Assembly: GCA_964411985.1 (NCBI GenBank)
Contig: CAYPNF010000098.1
Location: 1-16,630, forward strand
Direction of reading: 5' to 3'
DNA: 16,630 nucleotides
Source: CAYPNF01 sp964411985
Lineage (GTDB): Bacteria; Verrucomicrobiota; Verrucomicrobiia; Limisphaerales; J093
Made by a program: the position numbers and the translations under genes. The notes below the pieces were generated by a model. That model searched no databases, had not been told where the DNA came from, and saw only the letters and a program-made list of their open reading frames with translations. Positions 1 to 8,243 of the stretch are shown one piece after another (the first letter of the stretch is position 1; every line of letters begins with the position of its first letter).

Positions 1-1
1 A

Positions 2-70
2 ATGCCGCAATACATGAACTACGAACTTGCTCCCGGCCAGACACTCATCGTTGACCGACCCGCTCTATGA
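2..70 (+). CDS. C-terminal end of an unidentified upstream gene (partial)
   Basis: One reading frame is open from the window edge to a TGA at 68-70 and encodes a tail ending ...APGQTLIVDRPAL. The stop overlaps the ATG of the next gene (ATGA at 67-70), an arrangement typical of translationally coupled operon genes, which is the main reason to believe the frame. The ATG at 2 is probably internal, and the true start lies outside the window. Too little is present to name a family. A beta-sandwich C-terminus of a glycoside hydrolase would fit the neighbourhood, but that is only a guess. Confidence 0.45.
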   Translation: MPQYMNYELAPGQTLIVDRPAL

Positions 71-681
71 GCCTCACCGCGCGAACCCAGCGAATCAGCG
101 TAGTCGGCCTCATTGCACTCACCACCCTGTTGGTGATCCCGCCCGCACTGCCTGACGAGCCCAAGAACCACGACCTGGATTTGATCTACGACGAGGCACG
201 AGTCCCGGCCTATGACTTGCCGCCGCTGCTGATTTCCTCCGAGGGCAAGAGGATCGCCACGCCGGAGGAATGGTTCGCCATTCGGCGCCCGCAGATCATG
301 GCGCTGTTTGGCAACCTGGTGTACGGCGTGGTTCCGGCGCCTGAGTCACCCATCCGGACGACCTTCGAGGTGGTCAAGATCGACCCGGACTTCGCGTGCA
401 TTGCACCCCGTCCGGTCTATGTCATGAGTGGCGTCGACGACAAGTGGGCGGATCCGCGAGGTGAATATCTCTCCGCCTATCACGCCAGCGAGGTCCATCG
501 GTTGCTCGGAAAGACGGGGCTCACCACCGAGGCCTCACCCCCCGTCGGCGAGGCCGTCCTCCAGTCCGACATCGGCTATCACGTCCGGCCGGGCGGGCAT
601 TCGATCGAGATGTTTGATTGGCTCAAGTTCCTCGAGTTCGCAGAGCATCACCTGAAACCGAACGCAACCGGTGCGAAATAG
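67..681 (+). CDS. CE15 glucuronoyl-esterase-like protein with core deleted
   Basis: This 204-residue product begins with an export signal (hydrophobic about residues 11-29). Residues 40-107 resemble the N-terminus of carbohydrate esterase family 15, with YDEARVPAYDLPPLL and then TPEEWFAIRRPQIMALFG. From about residue 111 it jumps to the family's C-terminal part (CIAPRPVYVMSGVDDKWADP, RGEYLSAYHASEVHRLLG, DIGYHVRPGGHSIEMFDW), which carries the likely catalytic His178. CE15 enzymes cleave ester links between glucuronic acid on xylan and lignin alcohols and are usually about 400 residues long. Roughly 200 residues, including the catalytic serine region, are missing between residues 107 and 111 (nt about 385-400), yet the frame is kept. 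The start overlaps the preceding stop. The protein is probably inactive. It could be a remnant or a product of misassembly. Family assignment is from recalled motifs. Confidence 0.7.
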   Translation: MSLTARTQRISVVGLIALTTLLVIPPALPDEPKNHDLDLIYDEARVPAYDLPPLLISSEGKRIATPEEWFAIRRPQIMALFGNLVYGVVPAPESPIRTTFEVVKIDPDFACIAPRPVYVMSGVDDKWADPRGEYLSAYHASEVHRLLGKTGLTTEASPPVGEAVLQSDIGYHVRPGGHSIEMFDWLKFLEFAEHHLKPNATGAK

Positions 682-728
682 CCAGTTGTGGCAGCGTCGG
701 AGTTCGACAACATACACGTCCACGCACG

Positions 729-1736
729 ATGAAAATCAAGAGCCTGTTTCTGGTGACCTTGGCTGCATGGCTGGTAACAGAAGGGCGTGCCTTACTCGGC
801 GCCGACACTCTGCATCGCGGGGATATCCAGATACGCGATCCGTTCATCCTGCCGGTCGTTGAATCGCAAACCTACTACCTGTATTGCCAGATGTCTGTGC
901 GTCTCGAGGACGGACGCGTGCGTCAAGGGGTCGGGGTCTATACCAGCAAAGACCTCCAACAGTGGAGGGGGCCCAAGCCGGTATTCCACTTTCCCGAGCG
1001 CTTCTGGGCAGACCAGAGTGTCTGGGCCCCTGAGGTTCACCGTTACCAGGGCAAGTACTACTTGTTTGTGACCTTCACCTCGAAGGACACCCTGCCCACC
1101 CCGCCCGGTCGCAAGACCTACGTGAAACGGGCCACCCAGATCCTCTTCGCAGACTCAGCCGAGGGCCCATTCCAACCCTTCGCGGACAAACCGCAGACGC
1201 CCGAGGAATGGATGTGCCTGGACGGCACCCTCTGGGTCGAAGGCGGCGCACCCTACATGGTCTTCTGCCATGAGTGGGTGCAGGTCACCGATGGGACCAT
1301 GGAACTGGTTCGCTTGAAAGATGACCTCTCTGAGGCGGCCGATACGCCCAAAACACTCTTCAAGGCGAGCGATGCGAAATGGGTGCGCAGCCTGGACCCG
1401 GGATATGTTACCGACGGCCCGTTCCTCTACCGCACCAAGAGCGACCAGCTACTGATGATTTGGTCCAGTTTTGGTGAGGGAAAGAAGTACACGGTAGGGA
1501 TCAGTTACTCCACGAGTGGGAAGATCACAGGACCATGGAAGCAGAGGGATGAACCCCTGCTCCGCAGCGATGGTGGCCACGGCATGATCTTCAAGACTTT
1601 TGATGGGCGGTTGGTGATGCCCATCCACCAACCCAACCAGGGCAAGAGCCGGGCGCGGTTGTTTGAGCTCGAAGATCTTGGAAATACGCTTCGTGTCCGC
1701 CAGGAAATCCCAATGGAGAAAGCAAACCAGAACTAA
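729..1736 (+). CDS. Exported glycoside hydrolase family 43 protein
   Basis: The 335-residue product starts with a signal peptide (MKIKSLFLVTLAAWLVTEG, cleavage probably near residue 25). The ATG at 729 is chosen because it begins this signal; the frame stays open upstream to 618, but that extension overlaps the CE15 gene. GH43 five-bladed propeller marks are visible: IRDPFILP with the probable general base Asp37, SVWAPEVHRYQGKYYLF, CLDGT with Asp165 as probable pKa modulator, and VTDGPFLYRTK near 229. GH43 enzymes usually remove arabinofuranose or xylose from arabinan or arabinoxylan. The usual general-acid Glu is not obvious at the DGP motif; Glu182 in FCHEW is a candidate. The next gene begins 6 nt after the stop, so the two are probably co-transcribed. 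The substrate cannot be fixed from sequence alone. Confidence 0.87.
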   Translation: MKIKSLFLVTLAAWLVTEGRALLGADTLHRGDIQIRDPFILPVVESQTYYLYCQMSVRLEDGRVRQGVGVYTSKDLQQWRGPKPVFHFPERFWADQSVWAPEVHRYQGKYYLFVTFTSKDTLPTPPGRKTYVKRATQILFADSAEGPFQPFADKPQTPEEWMCLDGTLWVEGGAPYMVFCHEWVQVTDGTMELVRLKDDLSEAADTPKTLFKASDAKWVRSLDPGYVTDGPFLYRTKSDQLLMIWSSFGEGKKYTVGISYSTSGKITGPWKQRDEPLLRSDGGHGMIFKTFDGRLVMPIHQPNQGKSRARLFELEDLGNTLRVRQEIPMEKANQN

Positions 1737-1742
1737 AGGACT

Positions 1743-2312
1743 ATGAGAACTATCCTCGCGAGGCTATTGCTTTGTAGCGCCGCTTTCGCTACCAGCGGCT
1801 GGGGCGCCGAAGTCACCTTTGAATCGCTTCTTGGGGAGATGCTGGACAACTCGGCGGTGGCCCGCTGGCCCGAGCCGGAATTCACCTGCAGGCAGGCGAG
1901 CAGCTACGACCGCGGGACGGTTGCACCTGGTGAGCCGGGTTGGTTTGCCAATAGCGATCAGAACCAGTTCATCCGTGTCGAGACGAATCAAGCTCGCACC
2001 GAAAAGGTGATGATGGATGCGGTTGAAATCGAATGGCCTGCCTCCGACAACACGCCGCGATCCCTGGTGCTCTACGCCACCCAAGCATCCGACTACGGCA
2101 CGCTGGCTTTCCTGGTCAACGGGCAAAGGGTGAATGAACGCTTTGATGGCTATGCAAAGTCGGTGCAACCCGCTGCAACCTTCCAACTCGGAGTATTCGC
2201 GCCACAGAATGGCAGATTCACACTGCGGATCGAGGTGGCGGGGGCTAATCCTGCCGCGACGGGTGCCAAGTACTTCGTTGGGCTGGACTGTGTGGTCGCG
2301 GGAACACCGTAA
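1743..2312 (+). CDS. DUF2961-family protein with core deleted
   Basis: This 189-residue exported protein has a signal peptide at about residues 1-22. Residues 23-92 match the start of DUF2961-type proteins (TFESLLGEMLDNSAVARWPE, CRQASSYDRGT, GWFANSDQNQFIRVE, RTEKVMMDA). Residues 95-189 look like the small beta-sandwich at their C-terminus (LVLYATQASDYGTLAFLVNG, FDGYAKSVQPA, TLRIEVAGANP, YFVGLDCVV). Family members are several hundred residues long, so most of the catalytic-type jelly-roll core is absent. The join falls near residues 92-95 (nt about 2016-2028), and the frame is intact. An AAGGA lies two bases before the ATG. It follows GH43 directly, so it may still be co-transcribed. Some DUF2961 proteins have since been assigned to fructan- or arabinan-active glycoside hydrolase families. 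Activity is unlikely here. Confidence 0.65.
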   Translation: MRTILARLLLCSAAFATSGWGAEVTFESLLGEMLDNSAVARWPEPEFTCRQASSYDRGTVAPGEPGWFANSDQNQFIRVETNQARTEKVMMDAVEIEWPASDNTPRSLVLYATQASDYGTLAFLVNGQRVNERFDGYAKSVQPAATFQLGVFAPQNGRFTLRIEVAGANPAATGAKYFVGLDCVVAGTP

Positions 2313-2507
2313 CCCTTCGAAACCGAGTAACGATGATACCTGTGCGAATAGGTTGCGAACGGTGGCAACGCCTGTTACGGCGCAGCGGACCGATGCATTG
2401 GCCTGGCCAGGTTCACGCCCCCGCCCGGCTCCCCGTTCTCGATCCCTGCCGCCCGCAACGTGAGAAGTGCCAGCCGATAGGGCACCCTCTTTTGGTGGGG
2501 GAACAAG
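2313..2507. other. Convergent intergenic gap
   Basis: About 195 bp lie between the + strand DUF2961 remnant and the - strand esterase. I see only weak inverted repeats (around GTTGC...GCAAC near 2350-2370) and no hairpin followed by a T run in either direction. No gene is supported here. Confidence 0.4.
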
Positions 2508-3329
2508 CTAGGGGAGATTCCGCTTCTCAATGAACCGCAGCAGCAGGGGAAATGCAGGTTCGGGCATGTTGCCGTGATCAAAGCCGGGAAACTCGCGAAG
2601 CTCCACATCAGGGTGTCCCACCACTTTCATCATGCGCCAGAAATAGGCGTTCTCCTCGTAACGGCCCAGCATCTCCTTTTCACGGTCGCCAGTGAGGATG
2701 AGGATGGGTGGGGCGTCCTTGCGCACATGGAACATCGGCGCCATTTCATCCACCACCGGCTGTTTGTCGCTGATCCCTCGCTCAGAACGAATGGTGAAAT
2801 GGGTGATCGCTTGCGGGCTCAACGGAATGAGGCCGGCGATGCGGTTGGCGTCAAGGCTATGGATTGCGAGCCAACGCTTGTCCAGACCGATCATGGTGGT
2901 GAGGTAGCCTCCGGCGGAATGCCCGCTGACGTAGATGCGGTTTGTTGCACCGCCGTACTCGGTAATATGTTGAAAAGTCCAGGCAACCGCTGCCGCCGCG
3001 TCTTCAATGTAAGCGGGAGACTTGGCCTGGGGACTGAGGCGGTATCCAGCTGCAACCACGGCAATCCCTTTTCCCTCCAGCTCCTTGGGAACAAACCGAC
3101 TCCCCCCGGTCAGCCCTCCGCCGTGAAACCAAACCACCGTCGCGAAGTGGGTGGTGTCCGTGGGAGAATACACGTCCAGGCGACAACGCTCGTTCGCGTA
3201 CGCCGAGAGATCGGTTCCATCGCGATAGGGAACATCCTTCACCAGCCGGTAATGGGGATCGGATGGCTGCTGGGACAAAGCACATTGCGTGATAGCGAAG
3301 ACGAGGATGCAGGGAAGGAGCCGATTCAT
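2508..3329 (-). CDS. Exported alpha/beta-hydrolase esterase (HSL/BD-FAE-like)
   Basis: The 273-residue protein has a signal peptide (MNRLLPCILVFAITQCALSQ). The alpha/beta-hydrolase fold is clear: oxyanion-hole HGGG at 69-72, nucleophile elbow GHSAGG with Ser138, acid Asp215 in ILTGDREKE and catalytic His252 in GFDHGN. All three triad members are in the expected order, so the enzyme should be active. This group removes short acyl groups (acetyl, sometimes feruloyl) from sugars or other small esters. It lies 72 nt downstream of the GH5-like gene on the same strand and is probably the last gene of the operon, which fits de-esterification of the polysaccharide attacked by the neighbouring hydrolases. 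No strong ribosome binding site precedes the ATG. The exact substrate is unknown. Confidence 0.88.
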   Translation of the reverse strand: MNRLLPCILVFAITQCALSQQPSDPHYRLVKDVPYRDGTDLSAYANERCRLDVYSPTDTTHFATVVWFHGGGLTGGSRFVPKELEGKGIAVVAAGYRLSPQAKSPAYIEDAAAAVAWTFQHITEYGGATNRIYVSGHSAGGYLTTMIGLDKRWLAIHSLDANRIAGLIPLSPQAITHFTIRSERGISDKQPVVDEMAPMFHVRKDAPPILILTGDREKEMLGRYEENAYFWRMMKVVGHPDVELREFPGFDHGNMPEPAFPLLLRFIEKRNLP

Positions 3330-3401
3330 AGTGCACAGAAAGGACGTTTCATGGGTGTTGGTTGCCGGGGATAGGTTAGGTACTCAAAAGTTTGTGGACC
3401 C

Positions 3402-5996
3402 CTATTCCACCGTGATGCTCTCCAGTTCGATGGAATGGGGTTGCTCCGCGTGGCCGGGGTACAGCCAAGCACCGAAGCAGATGTTGACGCCTGCGAACTC
3501 CTGCGGCTGCGGTCGGTCCCCTTCCCCACCCCGGCCGGGAGGGCTGCCGCTCCAGTGCCCCCAGTGGCGTAGGGACGTCAACGGGACGCGGATCACTTGC
3601 CATTCCTTCGTAATCTTCACGTTCGTGCCCCACGGCGTTCCATCGCGCTCCAAGACGACCACTTCCAGAGCCGTCGTTGTATCTTCCAAGGCACGGGCCC
3701 GCAGGCAGAGTTCTGTGCGACTAGCGAGCCGTTCCCGCCAAGGATCGAGCTCCTCGGATACATCGGTGCGCAGGGAAATCGAGCTTGGGGGCGGCCCGAA
3801 CTTCTCGACGGCGATCCGCAACGCGAGATGTCCTTCACCCATTCCCGGTACGGAGGACTGTGTGTTCGGCATGTCCCCCTGCGCCCTCACCTTGTGCCGA
3901 GACGCCTCAAACAACGACACTGGCGCGCTATTCGAGTGCACGACAAGCGACCATCTCCAGTTAGCGGAACCAGAGGGCGCGTTGCTGCCTGCTCCGAAGC
4001 GAAGGGAGTAAGTGAGCTCTCCAGGCTTCAGCCAAGCGCCTGGCAACAGGCCGGAATAACGATAAGCCCGATCGCGCCTTAGCGGCAGCGTCTGCGGCAG
4101 GACATTAGACCCACAAACCGTCAATTCGGGCGAGGCCGTTTCTTGAGTAGACGCAACAGTGAACTCAACCCTTAGCGGCATACCCTCCACCCAGCTCGTC
4201 CGAGGTTCATGACGAACCGCCGTAGGCGTCACTTTCGTCAAGGGGACGTGAAACTCGCGCATACCAATAGACGACCTCAGTTTAGCATCCTTCCAGCCAT
4301 CCTTTGGCACCTGGGAACGCCGGAGCAGGTAAACTCCGGGACGCACCGGAAAACGCCCCGCACGACTGGACGCTTGGAAGGTGTTTCCAGTATTCAGCGG
4401 TTCGATGCGGAAAGCCTTTCCCAAGTCCGGCAAGTGAATCTCCATGGGCCACTGGCGCTCGATGAGACGGGAGACCTCGCGGTCCAGGCGGTGTTCGCCG
4501 TAGGGATCGTTCACCCAGACCGCGTCCGGATACACCTCCAATCGCCAGGCACCCGGTTTCACTCTTTCAAGGAAGTAGGCACCGGTGCCCTCGTAACGCA
4601 CCACGGCAGACGAGCCGCACCCCACAACTCGCTCCAGTTTCTCGGGCTTTGCTGGTTGGGTTTGCGTGTCGTTGGAGTAGAAAAAGGCATCGTCGGTCAC
4701 CATTTCGCTGAGGTCTTCTCTGTAGCTAACTCGGAAGGGTCCGAACCGATCACTCTGGGGTGGGCGTCCGTAGTCCTGGTGCCGTGGCAACCTCCGGAAC
4801 GCCTCCCCTGCGATGAGGAAACTGATCGCCTTTTGCGGGGCAAAGACCAGGTTCAGGTAGTGGGTCTGCCAACCCTGGTTGAACGGCGCAAGGGGTAGCG
4901 GGTCGTATTGGAACTGGGTAGCAATCTGGGCCCCGCCGCTGCGGAAAGACCTGGCCATCGCCGGGTAGATGTAGCTCCCGGGGATGTCGGCGGCGTCGAA
5001 TTCATAAACGATCTTGGCTTTGTGGGTGATGGACGCATCGCGCATCGATGGATTCCAAGGGTTGTTTCCGCCATACTCAGCGACCTGAGGCAGGAAATCG
5101 CGTGTGAGCGAACGTCCCGCAACCAACCCGCTGGGATACCAGCCAAAGGTCGAACCCTCCACCCTGGCATCACGCACGCAACTAAGCCGACCTTGCCATC
5201 CGTTGTAAAACAGAGGTTTCTGGCTCCCGGTGCTCCGAACCGCGTCGGCCAGGACATTGATGTACTCGGTCACTTGCGCATTGGAGGTGTTGGGAGGGTA
5301 CTGAGGCTCGTTTATCAGTTCGAACGCAACCACAGCCGGATCGTCCCGGTAACTGAGCCCGGTGAACCGATTGGTATGGCAAACAAACTGAGCGAGGTAA
5401 CGCGTCTGAGGCTTCCAGGAAGTGCGATCCGTAGTCATCTGCTCCATGGTAAAACGCGTGGAGAACCCGGGACTGTCCCCCGGAACCGGCCACCAGGCGA
5501 TCGGGGTCAGTACCGTGTAGATGCCACGTTCCTTGGCGCGCAGGATCAGGTAGTCGAGCAGCTCGAGATGTTCGTTGTCTAGAAGGTCGCCTTCGCTGTT
5601 ACTGACCTCCCGATCGAAGACATGCAGACGGATGGCATCCAGGCCCAGGCGAGCAAAGTGCGCGACATCCTGGTCGATCACCTGTTTGTGATTCGCTCCC
5701 ACAGCTTTCAAATCAGGATAATTATGCCAGAAGGGCGGGTAGTAGTTCACGCCAAACAGAGCCACCTCCGACTGATCCTCCTGCCAGCGCAGCACCCCAA
5801 GAGTGTCCACCTTCGCGAGGCGGTTTGCCTCCGCGCCGGTAAGCATCGACCACCCACCTAGAACGACCCCACAAAAGAAGACCAGGAGGATGGTGTTCCT
5901 TAGGACCAACCCCCTCCCGGTTGTCAAAAGCAACTCCCCTCGCCTTGGCATTCTGAGGCACCCACAACGAACCCGCAAAGAATCAGGTAACTTCAT
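3402..5996 (-). CDS. Exported clan GH-A (GH5-like) glycoside hydrolase, multidomain
   Basis: The product is 864 residues. The ATG at 5996 is preferred over an in-frame TTG at 6011 because AAGGTAGG precedes it and overlaps the upstream stop codon; an ATG at 5951 is also possible. A long basic N-terminus and a hydrophobic segment (about 34-51) suggest a signal peptide or anchor. Residues about 65-400 form a (beta/alpha)8 hydrolase: GVNYYPPFWHNYPDL, HFARLGLDAIRLHVFDREV, acid/base Glu230 in ELINEPQ and nucleophile Glu332 in IVYEFDAAD, a spacing usual for clan GH-A. The second half is beta-rich, and about residues 690-864 resemble a carbohydrate-binding jelly-roll (EWQVIRVPLTSLR). It starts 11 nt after GH127. 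It probably cleaves a backbone or side-chain glycan; GH5, GH39 or an unassigned GH-A family are all possible. Confidence 0.82.
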   Translation of the reverse strand: MKLPDSLRVRCGCLRMPRRGELLLTTGRGLVLRNTILLVFFCGVVLGGWSMLTGAEANRLAKVDTLGVLRWQEDQSEVALFGVNYYPPFWHNYPDLKAVGANHKQVIDQDVAHFARLGLDAIRLHVFDREVSNSEGDLLDNEHLELLDYLILRAKERGIYTVLTPIAWWPVPGDSPGFSTRFTMEQMTTDRTSWKPQTRYLAQFVCHTNRFTGLSYRDDPAVVAFELINEPQYPPNTSNAQVTEYINVLADAVRSTGSQKPLFYNGWQGRLSCVRDARVEGSTFGWYPSGLVAGRSLTRDFLPQVAEYGGNNPWNPSMRDASITHKAKIVYEFDAADIPGSYIYPAMARSFRSGGAQIATQFQYDPLPLAPFNQGWQTHYLNLVFAPQKAISFLIAGEAFRRLPRHQDYGRPPQSDRFGPFRVSYREDLSEMVTDDAFFYSNDTQTQPAKPEKLERVVGCGSSAVVRYEGTGAYFLERVKPGAWRLEVYPDAVWVNDPYGEHRLDREVSRLIERQWPMEIHLPDLGKAFRIEPLNTGNTFQASSRAGRFPVRPGVYLLRRSQVPKDGWKDAKLRSSIGMREFHVPLTKVTPTAVRHEPRTSWVEGMPLRVEFTVASTQETASPELTVCGSNVLPQTLPLRRDRAYRYSGLLPGAWLKPGELTYSLRFGAGSNAPSGSANWRWSLVVHSNSAPVSLFEASRHKVRAQGDMPNTQSSVPGMGEGHLALRIAVEKFGPPPSSISLRTDVSEELDPWRERLASRTELCLRARALEDTTTALEVVVLERDGTPWGTNVKITKEWQVIRVPLTSLRHWGHWSGSPPGRGGEGDRPQPQEFAGVNICFGAWLYPGHAEQPHSIELESITVE

Positions 5997-6000
5997 AAAA

Positions 6001-6008
6001 CCTACCTT
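6001..6008 (-). promoter_or_regulatory. Ribosome binding site of the GH5-like gene
   Basis: On the - strand AAGGTAGG precedes the ATG at 5996 and overlaps the TGA of the GH127 gene (6008-6010). It decides the start in favour of 5996 and suggests coupled translation. Confidence 0.6.
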
Positions 6009-8203
6009 CAAGGTTTGAAAGGGACCGTGCCCTGGGTCGGCGAAACCGGGACGATGATGTCAAATCCTCCGATATTGGCTTTGCGGTCTTTTGAAGCCGG
6101 ATTTTTCTCGGGGAGCAGGGTGATCCGAATCGTGTGCCTTCCTTCCGATAAACCAGTGATCTCATAACGGAAAGGCCTATCCCGGACCGAATCGTACTGG
6201 TCCACTACCGACAGGGCTTTATCATCGATCCGCACCTCACAACAACCCGCATCATCGAACATACGTCCCACCCAACGGATCCGCGAACCAGTAAAGGGAT
6301 ACTCCAGGAAAGAGCCTATGTTCGTGGTGGTCAACAAGTCTCCAGTCAGGTTCAAGCTCCAACCGCCCGAGGAAGGCAATTCCGCAGGATCACGACGTGT
6401 CCAGGGATGCTGGGGATCGAAATACATGTAGTAGGGCTCATCTTCCTTGAAACGGTAGAAAGGCCGAAAGAGGACGTCTGGAGCCGTCACGAGGCGGTAG
6501 GTCAAAGGTTCTCCGTCGACGGAGAGGAGGCTCGTTTCCAGATGAGCCAAGTCCAGCAGGGCGACCGGGTTCCCCTGAAGGGAGCGAGCAGCAAGGACTA
6601 CTGGTCCTCTCACCAGCGCCGCAGGAAACGGATTGGTGGAGGCTCGAGGAAAACGCTCCATGGCCAAGCGCATGGGCAAATCCACTTCCACCAAGTCGCC
6701 ATCCCGCCAGGTACGCCGCAGTGCCCGCCAACCTCGACTGTCTCCCGATGTCTCGGCGCTGGCACCGTTGATCCGCACTTTCATCGGGTTGGCCAGCCAC
6801 GAGGGTTGCCGAAGTTGTAGGGTGAATACCTGGCGCCGTGGGAGAGAAACACGGAGCGTGGACTTCTCGGTTTCCGGAAAGCCGGTCTGCTGCCGCAACG
6901 TCACAGCTTGCCCGCGATGATTCCAGACCACGGTGGCAGGCGTAAAGAGGTTTACATACAATGCGTCCGGACCTTTGAAGAAAACCAGATCATGATAATC
7001 GACGACGGCCTGGAGGCGGGTTCCCGCACAGCACGACCACGGGATCATGTTGTGACTCTTGGCACCTCCCCCGAGACCATGACCGGAGTAGTACATGACT
7101 CTTCCCTGGGTATCCATGGGCAGGGTGGCACCAATGCCGTTAATCAGCAGGCGCTCGATCCAGTCCCCAAAACGGGCTTCCCCAGTGATGGACATCAGCC
7201 GCTTGCAAAGCTTGAAGCCGGCCCAGGAACAGCACGCGGTCTCCCAGTGGTTTTCCATGACGTCCAGATAATCGACGAGAAGTGGATCGGGCACGAGGCG
7301 CTCCGCAGGGCCATAACCGCCTGTGGTATAGACTTGGTGCGCCTGAAGGTAATCATACGCGCGGAGTGCGCTATCCAAGTAAGGTCGTTCGCCCGTGGCC
7401 ACGTAGGCCGCGATCGCACCGTTGAGGCTATTCACATGACTGTAAGCATGGTATCCCGGGGAAGAACCAAAGAGGTTCTGGCCAGATGAGGCGAACAGTC
7501 TCCAGAAATCGGTATACTCCCAGGTCCGCGCATAATCCCGGTAGCGTTGCTGCCCGGTAACCGACGAAGCCCGATACAGGTTCTCGGAAAGCGTGTACCA
7601 CTCCGTGATACCGGTAAGAGTATCGAAAACGTAGGCATTCGAATGGTCGAGGTTTCTTTCGGCCCAGGCCGTGATGCGGTCGAGCAGGGAAAGTGCCTGC
7701 GGACAATGGCCGTAAAGATGGGCATCGAGAAGTCCACCCACCATCTTCTCGTAGATGTAATGCGGTGGGGAAGCCGGCTTGCTGGAGAAGAAATACCCGT
7801 CCTCTTCGATACAGCGGCTCCACCCCTCGATCAAGGTGTTGAGTTTCTGGCGGCAAGCCTCGTCACCCGTGGCGGCGTGCATGCGCGCCAATCCCGACAG
7901 CACCTGGCCGAAGACGTGAAAGATCCCGGAGGTATACCATCCGCCCAAATCGGCTCCCGGTGCGGATAGTCCCGCACGTTGACGAAATGGTTTGAGGTAG
8001 TCGTCGTTGGGGACGCGCAGATAGTCCTCGCGCAGTTCGAGCACTTGGCGAAGCAACGGGCCATCTTCGAGACGAACACCCTGGTAGTCGAAAGGCTCGA
8101 AGAACCGCACGTCCCTGGAGGGCGGTTGCGCACCCGCCGAGCACGCGTTCGCCCAGACAAGCAGAATGGCCCACGCTAGAGAAAAGCTCCGTCGATGCAC
8201 CAT
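6008..8203 (-). CDS. GH127 (DUF1680) beta-L-arabinofuranosidase-like protein, exported
   Basis: The 731-residue product begins with signal peptide MVHRRSFSLAWAILLVWANA. ATG 8203 is chosen because AAAGGAGA lies about 10 nt upstream; the frame extends to 8290 without such a site. The body is an (alpha/alpha)6 barrel of the DUF1680/GH127 type: DLGGWYTSGIFHVFGQVLSGLARM, DGYFFSS, GYGPAERL. GH127 uses a zinc-bound cysteine nucleophile with a Glu plus three Cys cluster; here the candidates are Glu321, Cys324/Cys325 (WETACCSWAG) and Cys391-Cys392 (PWSCCAGTR). The last ~125 residues form an extra small lectin-like domain (FLEYPFTGSRIRWVGRMFDDA). The enzyme would release beta-L-arabinofuranose from arabinosylated glycans, but related families (GH137, GH142, GH146) share the fold, so linkage is uncertain. 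Second gene of the - strand operon. Confidence 0.88.
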   Translation of the reverse strand: MVHRRSFSLAWAILLVWANACSAGAQPPSRDVRFFEPFDYQGVRLEDGPLLRQVLELREDYLRVPNDDYLKPFRQRAGLSAPGADLGGWYTSGIFHVFGQVLSGLARMHAATGDEACRQKLNTLIEGWSRCIEEDGYFFSSKPASPPHYIYEKMVGGLLDAHLYGHCPQALSLLDRITAWAERNLDHSNAYVFDTLTGITEWYTLSENLYRASSVTGQQRYRDYARTWEYTDFWRLFASSGQNLFGSSPGYHAYSHVNSLNGAIAAYVATGERPYLDSALRAYDYLQAHQVYTTGGYGPAERLVPDPLLVDYLDVMENHWETACCSWAGFKLCKRLMSITGEARFGDWIERLLINGIGATLPMDTQGRVMYYSGHGLGGGAKSHNMIPWSCCAGTRLQAVVDYHDLVFFKGPDALYVNLFTPATVVWNHRGQAVTLRQQTGFPETEKSTLRVSLPRRQVFTLQLRQPSWLANPMKVRINGASAETSGDSRGWRALRRTWRDGDLVEVDLPMRLAMERFPRASTNPFPAALVRGPVVLAARSLQGNPVALLDLAHLETSLLSVDGEPLTYRLVTAPDVLFRPFYRFKEDEPYYMYFDPQHPWTRRDPAELPSSGGWSLNLTGDLLTTTNIGSFLEYPFTGSRIRWVGRMFDDAGCCEVRIDDKALSVVDQYDSVRDRPFRYEITGLSEGRHTIRITLLPEKNPASKDRKANIGGFDIIVPVSPTQGTVPFKP

Positions 8204-8213
8204 GGCAGTCAAA

Positions 8214-8221
8214 TCTCCTTT
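8214..8221 (-). promoter_or_regulatory. Ribosome binding site of the GH127 gene
   Basis: AAAGGAGA on the - strand, about 10 nt before the ATG at 8203. It selects this start over the longer open frame, whose extra residues would overlap the upstream gene. Confidence 0.7.
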
Positions 8222-8243
8222 CGAGATTAGTGAACTTCTGGTC

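Noticed and set aside
618..728. N-terminal extension of the GH43 protein
   Set aside because: It overlaps the CE15 gene and would bury the signal peptide that starts at 729.
2340..2375. Inverted repeat as terminator between convergent genes
   Set aside because: The pairing is short and interrupted, and no T run follows in either direction.
2574..3374. 266-residue + strand frame opposite the esterase
   Set aside because: The opposite strand holds a complete catalytic triad in the right order; this frame has no family features and is a codon-bias shadow.
4209..5582. Two long + strand frames opposite the GH5-like gene
   Set aside because: They are mirror frames of the hydrolase, without motifs, and incompatible with the conserved NEP and YEFD catalytic segments on the - strand.
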